This document shows positions 6,774-14,373 of a stretch of 64,000 bases of DNA, piece after piece. The notes beneath the pieces are model-generated. The model saw only the letters and a list, made by a program, of their open reading frames with translations. It searched no databases and was not told the DNA's origin. The position numbers and the translations under genes were made by a program. Every line of letters starts with the position of its first letter. Within the stretch, counting starts at the first letter, position 1. The stretch lies in the NCBI GenBank assembly GCA_016841605.1, contig JAENYV010000007.1, positions 1 to 64,000 of the forward strand, in the 5' to 3' direction. The DNA comes from Dethiobacter alkaliphilus (GTDB taxonomy: Bacteria; Bacillota; Dethiobacteria; DTU022; UBA8154).

Positions 6774-9700
6774 GTGAGAGTTGGTGAATTGTTTGTTCAA
6801 ATGGCCTTAGATTCAAGGCAATACGAAAGAGACCTCTCCAGGGTGGAAAAAAAAACTACGACTCTGGGAGATATTCTTAGCAACGCTTTATCTGTCACTC
6901 TCGGTATGGCTGCATTCGAAGCCATCAAACAAGGCTTCCAGATCGTGGCAGGGGAAGCCATAAGCTTCAATTCTACGATGGAGCAGGCCCGGATCGGTTT
7001 CACTACCATGCTGGGCAGCGCCGAGAAGGCCCAGGCTTTCCTGGAAGAGATGGCCGACTTTGCCGCTAAAACACCTTTTGAGTATCCTGAGTTGCTGTCT
7101 GCTTCTAAACGCATGATGGCCATGGGATTCGCTGCAAACGAAGTACTCCCAACTTTGAAGGCCGTTGGAGATGCTACTGCCGGGTTAGGCGCAGGCAACG
7201 AAGGAGTTGAGCGTATTACTTACGCGTTGGGCCAAATGAGAACAGCAGGCAGACTGAGCGCCCAGGACATGAGACAGCTTACGGATGTTGGCGTTCCTGC
7301 CTGGGAAATGCTTGCAGAATCAATAGGTAAAAGCGTATCAGAAACACGTAAGCTTGCGGAGCAAAATTTACTTCCTGCGGACAAGGCGCTCCAAACGATT
7401 ATTGAAGGCATGGAAAAACGTTTTCCAAACATGATGGAGAAAATGCAAAATAGCTGGATAGGTGTCACCTCTACTATAAAAGACGTTTGGCGGATGACAA
7501 TCGGGGCACTGACGTCTAATTTGTTTAAAGGCATAACGACATGGCTCCAAGGCGTCCGGGACTGGGCGACCGATTTTTACGAGACCTTTCAAAAATTTGG
7601 GCTTCAGGCGGCTCTGACCAAAAGTTTCGGTGCGGAGTTCGCAGCAATTGTTAATCTTGTTACGAATGGCTTAAATATAATCATAAAGTATTTTGTCTGG
7701 TGGTATGGCGTGCTGAAACAGAACTGGACTATGGTCAAGTTTATCGTAACAGCGCTTGTAGCCTATACTGCGGTTACTAAAACGGCAGCAATAGCAACAT
7801 CAACGCTGTCTGCTATCATTCTGGCGTTTAACGGACGGCTTGCAGCTCAAATCCCTCTCTTAAGCTTAATAAGCACTGCGGTGGGGATATATCGCGTGCA
7901 GATGGCGCTGGCGGCTAGGCAGGGCATCGTTCTTACGGGTGTTATAGCAAGATTGCGAGTAGCCTTATATTCGCTTTGGACCGCTATTGGTCCACCAGGA
8001 TGGGCTGTGTTAGCAATTATAGCAGCGTTGACAGCAGGAATAGCACTTTGGAGCAAATACGTTCAGTCCGTCAACAAAGCATGGCAGGCTTCTTTTGCGG
8101 AGAAGATGAAAGCTCAGCAGGATAAGCTTAAGGAGAGCACGAAAGCTGCTGCCAATGCCTCAGAGGAGCAGGCCGATGCTTTGGAAACGGCTGCGAAAGC
8201 GGCAAAGAATAATCTGCAAAGTTTTGACGAGGTTCACCAGCTGCAAGAGGATCTGGCCGGGAGCGGGGATGACTTGCTCGATCTGGGCGGAGAGCCGGAG
8301 ACGAAATTGGAAATACCCGAGCTTGATATCGGTGATATGTTTGAAGATTTCGAGATGTCTGTCCCGACCTTAGGCGGATTCTGGGATTTTCTAAAGCAGG
8401 GAGCGAAGGATGCATGGGAATCAGTTAAAAAAGCTTTCTCTGAAGATTGGCAGATTATCAAAGGCATGGGTTCTGATATTTGGAAAGGCATAGTCGATAT
8501 CTGGAGAAAAGATTGGGATGTAATCAAAGAATTTTTCGCAACGGCATGGAGCGGGGTAAAGGAAAGCTGGAATATCTTTTTAGGCTGGGCTGGTAACATC
8601 TGGGGCGGGATTAAGGCTGCATGGAGCTGGTTCACCGGCTGGGTGCTTAATTGGGCCGGGCCGTTGTGGGATGGGGTTAAAGTTGGTTGGAACGTATTCT
8701 TCGGATGGGCTGGCGGTATCTGGGAAGGAATTAAAGGGGCATGGAGTTGGTTCACTGGCTGGGTGTTAAGCTGGGCTTTACCTCTCTGGGGGAGCGTCCA
8801 GAGGGCATGGAGCACTTTCATCGGTTGGGCAGAAGGATTATGGGGAGGGGTTAAAACTGCATGGAATGCATTCATAAGCTGGATAGTGCAAACTTGGACC
8901 ACTATTGGAATATGGCTTTCAGAAATATGGACTTGGATAGGAGGCGTTGCAGACACATCCTGGAATTTAATTAAAGATTATATAACCGACCCAATTCAAT
9001 CTGCATGGACTTGGTTAGAGCAGGGCTGGAACGCTATCGGCATTTGGCTCTCCGAAAAATGGGGGGAGATAGAATTAGCAGCCCAAACGGTCTGGGATTT
9101 AATTCGGGGGTATATTGTAGATCCTATCCAGATAGCCTGGGATTGGCTTGTAGGGACTTGGGACACTATTACCATTCAGCTCTCCGAAAAATGGGAAGGC
9201 ATAAAATCGGCGGCTGAAACAGCCTGGGAATGGGTCGGAAAATATATAACCGACCCGATACAAGCAGCCTGGACCTGGTTGGAAACAACCTGGGGCGAGA
9301 TAAAAGGCTTTTTAGAAGAAACCTGGGAAGGGATAAAGAAAACTGCGGGCGATATGTGGAAGGGCATTGTAAATACAATAATTGGTTTTATTCACAAAAT
9401 AATTGATGCTATCAACGGAATGATTGACGAAGTAAATAAAATCCAATTTGATGCTCCGGACTGGATACCGATTTTTGGTGGTATGTCATGGGGTTTTGAT
9501 TTGCCCACTCTTGATAAAAATAAAATTCCTGCATTAGCTACAGGCACCAACTATGTCCCAGAGGACATGCTTGCATTTTTGCACGAAGGAGAAGCGGTAG
9601 TACCGAAAGAGTTTAACTCTGCCGCGTTCGGCGGTGACAGCAGCCTAATAGCGGCCATTGAAGAGGCGGTGGAACGAGGTAGTTACGCCGGAACAATGCA

Positions 9701-9863
9701 GGGCGCACGGATAGCTTCTGTAAGCAATCAAGGCAGCGGACAGCAACAGGAAATAGTCCTACGCATTGACGGCTCTACCTTCGCTCGCTTAATTCTTCCG
9801 GCCTTAATTCGGGAGGGTCAGCGGCAGGGTATTAATTTGATACCCAGGCCTCAGGGAATATAA
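6774..9863 (+). CDS. Tail tape measure protein
   Basis: A 1029-residue protein that sets tail length and is ejected ahead of DNA. The N-terminal half has the tape-measure domain (for example FTTMLGSAEKAQAFLEEM and LTDVGVPAWEMLAESIGKS). Three or more hydrophobic segments follow between about residues 320 and 430. The C-terminal half is dominated by Trp-rich tandem repeats: three units of 40 residues, then three of 44. The end (NYVPEDMLAFLHEGEAVVPK) is the usual tape-measure tail motif. GTG 6774 follows AAAGGAGGTG. The 3.1-kb length implies a tail of roughly 150 nm by the family rule of about 1.5 angstroms per residue. Confidence 0.92.
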   Translation: MRVGELFVQMALDSRQYERDLSRVEKKTTTLGDILSNALSVTLGMAAFEAIKQGFQIVAGEAISFNSTMEQARIGFTTMLGSAEKAQAFLEEMADFAAKTPFEYPELLSASKRMMAMGFAANEVLPTLKAVGDATAGLGAGNEGVERITYALGQMRTAGRLSAQDMRQLTDVGVPAWEMLAESIGKSVSETRKLAEQNLLPADKALQTIIEGMEKRFPNMMEKMQNSWIGVTSTIKDVWRMTIGALTSNLFKGITTWLQGVRDWATDFYETFQKFGLQAALTKSFGAEFAAIVNLVTNGLNIIIKYFVWWYGVLKQNWTMVKFIVTALVAYTAVTKTAAIATSTLSAIILAFNGRLAAQIPLLSLISTAVGIYRVQMALAARQGIVLTGVIARLRVALYSLWTAIGPPGWAVLAIIAALTAGIALWSKYVQSVNKAWQASFAEKMKAQQDKLKESTKAAANASEEQADALETAAKAAKNNLQSFDEVHQLQEDLAGSGDDLLDLGGEPETKLEIPELDIGDMFEDFEMSVPTLGGFWDFLKQGAKDAWESVKKAFSEDWQIIKGMGSDIWKGIVDIWRKDWDVIKEFFATAWSGVKESWNIFLGWAGNIWGGIKAAWSWFTGWVLNWAGPLWDGVKVGWNVFFGWAGGIWEGIKGAWSWFTGWVLSWALPLWGSVQRAWSTFIGWAEGLWGGVKTAWNAFISWIVQTWTTIGIWLSEIWTWIGGVADTSWNLIKDYITDPIQSAWTWLEQGWNAIGIWLSEKWGEIELAAQTVWDLIRGYIVDPIQIAWDWLVGTWDTITIQLSEKWEGIKSAAETAWEWVGKYITDPIQAAWTWLETTWGEIKGFLEETWEGIKKTAGDMWKGIVNTIIGFIHKIIDAINGMIDEVNKIQFDAPDWIPIFGGMSWGFDLPTLDKNKIPALATGTNYVPEDMLAFLHEGEAVVPKEFNSAAFGGDSSLIAAIEEAVERGSYAGTMQGARIASVSNQGSGQQQEIVLRIDGSTFARLILPALIREGQRQGINLIPRPQGI
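8583..8942 (+). repeat. Three 120-bp tandem repeats in tape measure gene
   Basis: Units begin at 8583, 8703 and 8823, each with the codons for G-W-A-(G/E). The first two share the core AWSWFTGWVL; the third diverges in its second half. The exact 120-bp spacing keeps the frame (40 residues) and gives a regular Trp pattern. Confidence 0.85.
8961..9356 (+). repeat. Three 132-bp tandem repeats in tape measure gene
   Basis: Units begin at 8961, 9093 and 9225, each encoding W-x-x-[IV]-x-x-Y-I-x-D-P-I-Q followed by AW-x-WL. The 132-bp spacing is exact (44 residues). This family differs from the 40-residue family immediately upstream. Confidence 0.85.
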
Positions 9864-9933
9864 GAGGGTTGAATTTTCCTCTAAAGGTATGATATGTTAA
9901 AGACATAAATATTAAAAAAGGGGATATTCAAGT

Positions 9934-10383
9934 ATGAGAAAAAAAACGATTACAATTATACTGATAATGCTTTTTTTGCTTTTATTAATGACCGGTTGTG
10001 GGGGCTCTCCGACAGGTAACGAAACAGACGAGACAAGAGGGCAAGAACCAGGAGAGACTGTAAACAGGCTGGATCAGCTTAAATCAGCGTATAAAAACGA
10101 AGGTTTTGATGTCGGAGAAAACAAGGTAATAGCATTTGAAATGCTTTACGCAGATAAAGGCATGAAATTCGAAATAGATGGTGAATTAATCGAAATATAT
10201 GAATACGATATGTCTAATTTGTCTGATGAAGCCAATGATATTGTTGAACAAGCTAAAAGTGGTTCCATAAACTTTTCAGGATTTAATGTGCCGGTTAAAT
10301 TTAAGAACGGCTTAATGTTAGTGCGGTATGACGAACATAGTAAAGGTGAAGAAATAGTTAAGGTATTCGAGAATTTTAAATAA
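9934..10383 (+). CDS. Small exported lipoprotein, moron-like
   Basis: A 149-residue protein with a clear lipoprotein signal: basic start (MRKKTIT), a hydrophobic run, and the lipobox LMTGC near residue 22, followed by a Gly/Ser/Thr linker. The mature part is acidic with no recognised domain. It sits between tape measure and baseplate genes, has its own AT-rich upstream region, and is followed by a strong terminator, so it looks like an independently expressed moron. Cell-surface lipoproteins in this position may block superinfection; that role is inference here. Confidence 0.75.
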   Translation: MRKKTITIILIMLFLLLLMTGCGGSPTGNETDETRGQEPGETVNRLDQLKSAYKNEGFDVGENKVIAFEMLYADKGMKFEIDGELIEIYEYDMSNLSDEANDIVEQAKSGSINFSGFNVPVKFKNGLMLVRYDEHSKGEEIVKVFENFK

Positions 10384-10426
10384 AGGTAGTTTACCTACCG
10401 AGCGGAATACGTACCCCAACATCAAA

Positions 10427-10459
10427 AAAGGAGTTCCCTAAAAAAGGGGCTCCTTTTAT
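10427..10459 (+). terminator. Rho-independent terminator after the lipoprotein gene
   Basis: AAGGAG..CCC and GGG..CTCCTT form a long stem around TAAAAAA, followed by TTTATC. It lies 40 bases after the lipoprotein stop and isolates that gene from the next convergent gene. Confidence 0.75.
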
Positions 10460-10502
10460 CTGTTTACATTGGATGCGTATTTTTTACTCAAGTCCGTAGT
10501 GA

Positions 10503-10937
10503 TTATATTTTCCTTTTTCCTGCTTGCCATTTGTAACCGCATTCAAGACAAGTGATCACGATCTTTTTATGGCCGATAAATCCACCAAGTAGCCCAATTG
10601 TACCTACAAGTACTCTACCGGCAATAGCTTTACCCAGACCGAACCCCTTATCTCCAGCGTGAAGTTGAGTTGATCCGCAGCTTGGACATTTTAATGGTTT
10701 TTTTTCTATATAATTTGAGTTTGTCGGTGTAACAGTTATTGGTCGATGTTCTTTTTGATCAATAATTAAGTTATGGTATTCGCCACATTCACATTGAACA
10801 ACATCTTTTAGGTCTATCGACGGTCTGTGTGGGTTTATTGTATTAGTGTATGGGATTTCTATCTCTCGTTTACACTTTTCGCATTGAGCGACGATTGCTT
10901 GTTTTTTACGAGTATTGATGCGTTGAATTAATCTCAT
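10503..10937 (-). CDS. Zinc-ribbon protein with glycine-rich hydrophobic segment, moron-like
   Basis: A 144-residue leftward gene inside the rightward tail operon. It has an N-terminal C-x2-C pair (AQCEKCKRE), a second pair (VQCECGEYH), then CPSCGSTQLHAGDKGFGLGK, a Gly-rich hydrophobic stretch (VLVGTIGLLGGFIG), and a final CLECGYKWQ. The arrangement is two zinc ribbons, with a glycine-zipper segment inside the second. The ATG at 10937 follows GGAGGGAG on the minus strand; an upstream in-frame ATG lacks such a site. Function unknown. The reverse orientation marks it as a moron. Confidence 0.75.
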   Translation of the reverse strand: MRLIQRINTRKKQAIVAQCEKCKREIEIPYTNTINPHRPSIDLKDVVQCECGEYHNLIIDQKEHRPITVTPTNSNYIEKKPLKCPSCGSTQLHAGDKGFGLGKAIAGRVLVGTIGLLGGFIGHKKIVITCLECGYKWQAGKRKI

Positions 10938-11067
10938 AATAGATCTCCCTCCTTTCTTGAAATATATCATTTGGCAATTTTATACTTCTATGAAAAAAGG
11001 GAGATACCTTTTGTCAAATTTACTGTATTCAAATTTAGTAAAACGTAAAGTAAAGGAGGCGTAAGCC

Positions 11068-11412
11068 ATGCTAACAATAGCAGGAGTAACAATAAAAACG
11101 CCTTCAGAGCTGAAGATCGGCCGGTTCGACATAACGAAATCAAGCCGGACCGGCTCAGGCAAGATGGTAATGGACATAATCGCTCCCAAGAAACGGGTGG
11201 ACGTGACATGGAAGATGATAGCGGACAGCGACTTAGAAACGATAATCAACACCATAACGGCGAACAAGCCGTTTTTTAGTTTAGAATACCCTGACGCTGG
11301 GGGAATGGTCACGATAACCTGCTACGCCGGCGACATCAATACCAGCCTTTGGCATACGAAGGGCGGCGTCCGGTACTGGAGCGAAGTTTCGATCCCGTTT
11401 ATAGAACAGTGA
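11068..11412 (+). CDS. Distal tail / baseplate component
   Basis: A 114-residue protein starting LTIAGVTIKTPSEL with a central TSLWHTKGGVRYWSEVSIPF. Small proteins with this pattern (DUF6711-like) occur between the tape measure and tail-fibre genes of Firmicute phages and are thought to build the distal tail ring. The ribosome site is AAAGGAGGCG before ATG 11068. It is the first rightward gene after the two moron-like genes. Confidence 0.6.
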   Translation: MLTIAGVTIKTPSELKIGRFDITKSSRTGSGKMVMDIIAPKKRVDVTWKMIADSDLETIINTITANKPFFSLEYPDAGGMVTITCYAGDINTSLWHTKGGVRYWSEVSIPFIEQ

Positions 11413-11485
11413 GAACAGTGAGGGTGAGAAACAGTGAAAGCAAGAGAGAGTGCGTGAGGGAGAACAGCGAGAGTGAGGGTGAGCA
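11402..11485 (+). repeat. Purine-rich imperfect GAACAGTGAG repeats
   Basis: This gene-free stretch between two tail genes repeats variants of GAACAGTGAG and GAGGGTGAG (for example at 11402, 11411 and 11461). It is almost pure purine on the plus strand. It could be a recombination scar; no further function is suggested. Confidence 0.55.
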
Positions 11486-11522
11486 ATGATGCACACTCAG
11501 GAATAAAGGAGGCGAGAACAAA

Positions 11523-12482
11523 TTGCCATATAATACGAAACCGATCAAAACAGATGGAAGAGGTAAGCCGATTCCGCAATATTTCAATTCAGTTATCGAC
11601 GATTACGAGGCGCTGCAGGGCCGTAACGGAGCTAATAGGGTTGAGATTTACGGCCCGGACGGGAATCCGATTAGCGTAGTAGGGAGCAAGATGGCAGTGA
11701 GGGCTACAGAGCTGGAGACAGCCCTTTCTAACCTGGAGACGGCTCTTTCTGAAATTGACACGGCGCTGAATTCCCTAAATGGCAAAGATTTTTCAACCGC
11801 CGAAAACCAAGGAACAATAAGCACTCTTCTCGGCACTCTGACCGCGGCCGCAGTAACAGATCCGACGGTCGCAGCAGCCGTAATAGCGCTGCTGAAGGGT
11901 CTGCTCGCTCAGCTCCAGGGGAGCGGTCCCGGGGCTGCGCCCGTGTTATTTCCAGACACTGCTCATCGGCAGGTAGGCAATAACAGTGAAAGCAACGTGA
12001 GACTGCGTAATTCGGAGCAGGATAACTCTGTTCTCGAAAATTCGATAGTCGAGAACTCTCTGACGGAGAACGCAGTAGCAGGCAATAGCGTTGCAGGTAA
12101 TACGATGTCCGGCAACAACGTTAGCAGCAATGATATGAACGGCAACACGATGGAGGGGAATACCTTTCAGGGTAATCAGATGACGGGTATCAACCTGAAC
12201 GAATTTCTTGACGCTGTTAACTCCAGATTCAAAGTTACGGCTCAGATGGAGGATAGCAAGGTAGACAGCGCTTTCGCTATCACTCCCAGCGATGGAGATG
12301 ATTTATCTCATACCACCACGGGGTTGTACATCGGCACTGCTGGTGACCTGAAAGTTGACCTTGCTACTGCTGGAGAGGCCGTGATACTGAAAAATTTATC
12401 GGCTGGAATATGGCATCCGATTCGAGCTACCAAAATTTATGCAACGGATACTACTGCGGCGGATATATTGGGGGCGTATTAA
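11523..12482 (+). CDS. Tail/baseplate protein with eleven Asn pentapeptide repeats
   Basis: A 319-residue structural protein. It has an N-terminal module (residues 1-60), helical segments rich in LETALS, and then from residue 168 eleven perfect-length pentapeptides of pattern N-[STAN]-[VMILF]-x-[GE] (nt 12024-12188). The C-terminal domain (ITPSDGDDLSHTTTGLYIGT) is beta-rich. The repeats should fold as a short beta-helix, suiting a fibre shaft or baseplate arm. The TTG at 11523 follows AAAGGAGGCGAG, a strong site. No exact family is assigned. Confidence 0.7.
   Translation: MPYNTKPIKTDGRGKPIPQYFNSVIDDYEALQGRNGANRVEIYGPDGNPISVVGSKMAVRATELETALSNLETALSEIDTALNSLNGKDFSTAENQGTISTLLGTLTAAAVTDPTVAAAVIALLKGLLAQLQGSGPGAAPVLFPDTAHRQVGNNSESNVRLRNSEQDNSVLENSIVENSLTENAVAGNSVAGNTMSGNNVSSNDMNGNTMEGNTFQGNQMTGINLNEFLDAVNSRFKVTAQMEDSKVDSAFAITPSDGDDLSHTTTGLYIGTAGDLKVDLATAGEAVILKNLSAGIWHPIRATKIYATDTTAADILGAY
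12024..12188 (+). repeat. Eleven tandem 15-bp units (pentapeptide repeats)
   Basis: 165 bases divide exactly into eleven 15-bp codon groups, each beginning with an Asn or Asn-like AAC/AAT codon. Examples of the encoded units are NSVLE, NSIVE, NSVAG, NTMSG and NQMTG. Third-position differences between units show long divergence rather than recent slippage. Confidence 0.85.
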
Positions 12483-12483
12483 T

Positions 12484-12756
12484 ATGCTTCTGGGAAACTT
12501 AAACTTGCTGGGATTCGGTGAGGGGTCTAAACCGCCTATACCTTTATTCCCTCGGGAAGGGGTAATTGCTTCTATAGATATGGCTAATGAGGTTTCTTAT
12601 TTGCCGACCGTGCAGGAAATAGTGAGCCAGGCTGGAGTAGTTTCAATATTGTCTTTTACAGCTATTTCAAGTCTTTTGCCTACTGAGGAAGAGGCGTTTG
12701 CTCCAAGTGGTATCATAGCCAGTATTGGCGTGAGTACCGACGTCACTGCAGAATGA
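12484..12756 (+). CDS. Small hypothetical tail-region protein
   Basis: A 90-residue protein I do not recognise. It begins MLLGNLNLLGFGEGSKPP and is hydrophobic and Ser/Ile-rich with no Cys. ATG 12484 starts 2 bases after the preceding stop codon, with GGGGGCG upstream. The tight packing suggests it is co-translated with the pentapeptide protein. A structural accessory role is inferred only from position. Confidence 0.55.
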   Translation: MLLGNLNLLGFGEGSKPPIPLFPREGVIASIDMANEVSYLPTVQEIVSQAGVVSILSFTAISSLLPTEEEAFAPSGIIASIGVSTDVTAE

Positions 12757-12768
12757 GGAGGGAGCATC

Positions 12769-13473
12769 TTGTTAATACTGAGAGATCTTGATGAAAAAGA
12801 GGAACGGGAAATCAGGGAGACACATGAACTACAGAAAGAAATGCATCTGTTTCTTACGCCAGTATGTTATCTGAATCTAGAGGTGAAAAATCAAGAGGGA
12901 AAAATAATATCAAAGTATAAGGATCGTAGTAAGAGCTGGGTTAGGAATTTCTACAACTGGCAAGCTGTACAGCAAATGGCATGTCCAACCAATAGTTTAG
13001 GCATAACCTATGGGGAGGGTTCTTTAACCATCGCCAATCAGCTGGGAAGCCCACGTTACGATAGTCAATATTTATTTGCGCATAAAACCAGTAGCCTCGC
13101 TGGTTTTCAAAATGGGATAATTGTAGGAACTGGGGATGATGCAGAAAGTTTTGAAAGTTACGATCTTTCTGCTGAAATCGAGGATGGAACAGGGGCAGGG
13201 CAACTACAGAGGTCAATCATGTCCCAACCTATCCCTACTTACGATGGGGTTACAAAGGAAATGACATTGGAGTTGACTAGGAATTTTATTAATAACAGCG
13301 GTGGAAGTATTGAAGTAAAAGAAGTAGGGCTTTGGGCATTATTTTTGTATTTTTCTGTTAATAGTTATTCTGATATTTTGGTTTCTCGTGATCTATTATC
13401 CCCTACGGTAACTGTGGATAATAGTTATAAGCTCACTGTTACTTATATGATTCAGATTACTTACCCAGCATAG
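12769..13473 (+). CDS. Tail structural protein, first of a tandem pair
   Basis: A 234-residue protein, paralogous to the next gene. Both share the core S-W-x-R-N-F-Y-N-W-Q, GIIVGTGxxxESFE, ED/EEGTGAGQL, NNSGGxIxVxEVGL and the ending I-x-I-T-Y-P-A. The N-terminus is charged and helical; the rest looks beta-rich. The TTG at 12769 follows GAGGAGGGAG. Proteins of this kind occur among fibre genes, and receptor binding or fibre assembly is a reasonable inference, not shown. Confidence 0.65.
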   Translation: MLILRDLDEKEEREIRETHELQKEMHLFLTPVCYLNLEVKNQEGKIISKYKDRSKSWVRNFYNWQAVQQMACPTNSLGITYGEGSLTIANQLGSPRYDSQYLFAHKTSSLAGFQNGIIVGTGDDAESFESYDLSAEIEDGTGAGQLQRSIMSQPIPTYDGVTKEMTLELTRNFINNSGGSIEVKEVGLWALFLYFSVNSYSDILVSRDLLSPTVTVDNSYKLTVTYMIQITYPA

Positions 13474-13484
13474 GGGGTATATTT

Positions 13485-14189
13485 ATGGAAATCTTAAAAC
13501 ACATCAGCGATTTAGATAAAAAGAGATTAAATCGGTTGAAAGAGCAACATAAGAAGTTGCATCTAATGTCTATTCCCATATGTAAAATGAAAGCTCAAGT
13601 TTTAGATAAACGGAATAAAGTCTCTGTTTCATATGAGGATTTAAGTCGTAGTTGGAATAGGAATTTCTACAATTGGCAGGTTTGCCAACAGATGACATGC
13701 AGTAGTAATTGCATGGGAAGCGCTTTTGGGGAGGGAACTTTAGCATGTAAAGATAAGGATGGAAATCCTGGAAGTAGTAATACCCCACATCATTTACGAA
13801 CGGCTTCTCAAGGTTATCAAGAAAATTCGGGGGGGCTACTCCATGGGATAATTGTAGGAACGGGCAGTACCCCTGAAAGTTTTGAAGATTATTATTTAGA
13901 AAGTGTCATAGAGGAAGGTACTGGTGCAGGGCAATTGAATTATTCAGCGGTTAGTCCAATTGTTCCTGTCTATGATCCAGTCACAAAAGAATTAAAAGCC
14001 GAAGTGATAAGATATATGTTAAATAACAGCGGTGGAACTATTGGGGTTAATGAAGTGGGATTGATGGTTTGTTTAAGTGGTATGTATTATACAATGATTT
14101 CCCGCGACGTTCTGCCCTCTACCTTGAACGTACTGGCGGATTACCAGCTCAAGGTGACATATGAAATTACTATAACTTATCCGGCTTAA
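13485..14189 (+). CDS. Tail structural protein, second of a tandem pair
   Basis: A 234-residue paralogue of the preceding gene with the same length, the same N-terminal charged helix (LDKKRLNRLKEQHKKLHLM) and the same conserved blocks. The copies differ most in the stretch between residues 75 and 115. The last 100 bases have higher GC than the rest, consistent with a patchwork gene. ATG 13485 follows TAGGGGG. The pair probably arose by duplication, which in phages often serves host-range variation. Confidence 0.65.
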   Translation: MEILKHISDLDKKRLNRLKEQHKKLHLMSIPICKMKAQVLDKRNKVSVSYEDLSRSWNRNFYNWQVCQQMTCSSNCMGSAFGEGTLACKDKDGNPGSSNTPHHLRTASQGYQENSGGLLHGIIVGTGSTPESFEDYYLESVIEEGTGAGQLNYSAVSPIVPVYDPVTKELKAEVIRYMLNNSGGTIGVNEVGLMVCLSGMYYTMISRDVLPSTLNVLADYQLKVTYEITITYPA

Positions 14190-14298
14190 TTTTATCCAGC
14201 TTGACTTATTTGCTTATCCGGTTTGCGTAGAAGAATTATCTTAAAACAACATAACTAAAATCACAGAAATAAAATTACAGAACCAAAACCAAAATTAC

Positions 14299-14320
14299 AG
14301 AGTCCCAGGGCTCTTTTTTT
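14299..14320 (+). terminator. Rho-independent terminator before the large baseplate gene
   Basis: AGAGTC and GGCTCT pair around a short loop and are followed by seven T residues. It lies in a 184-bp gap with a diverged run of AAAATTACAG-like repeats (14255-14300). Confidence 0.65.
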
Positions 14321-14373
14321 GTTTTTATTGTTATCTTTATTTTTATTCGATTGAGAGGAGGGAGGAGATAAAG

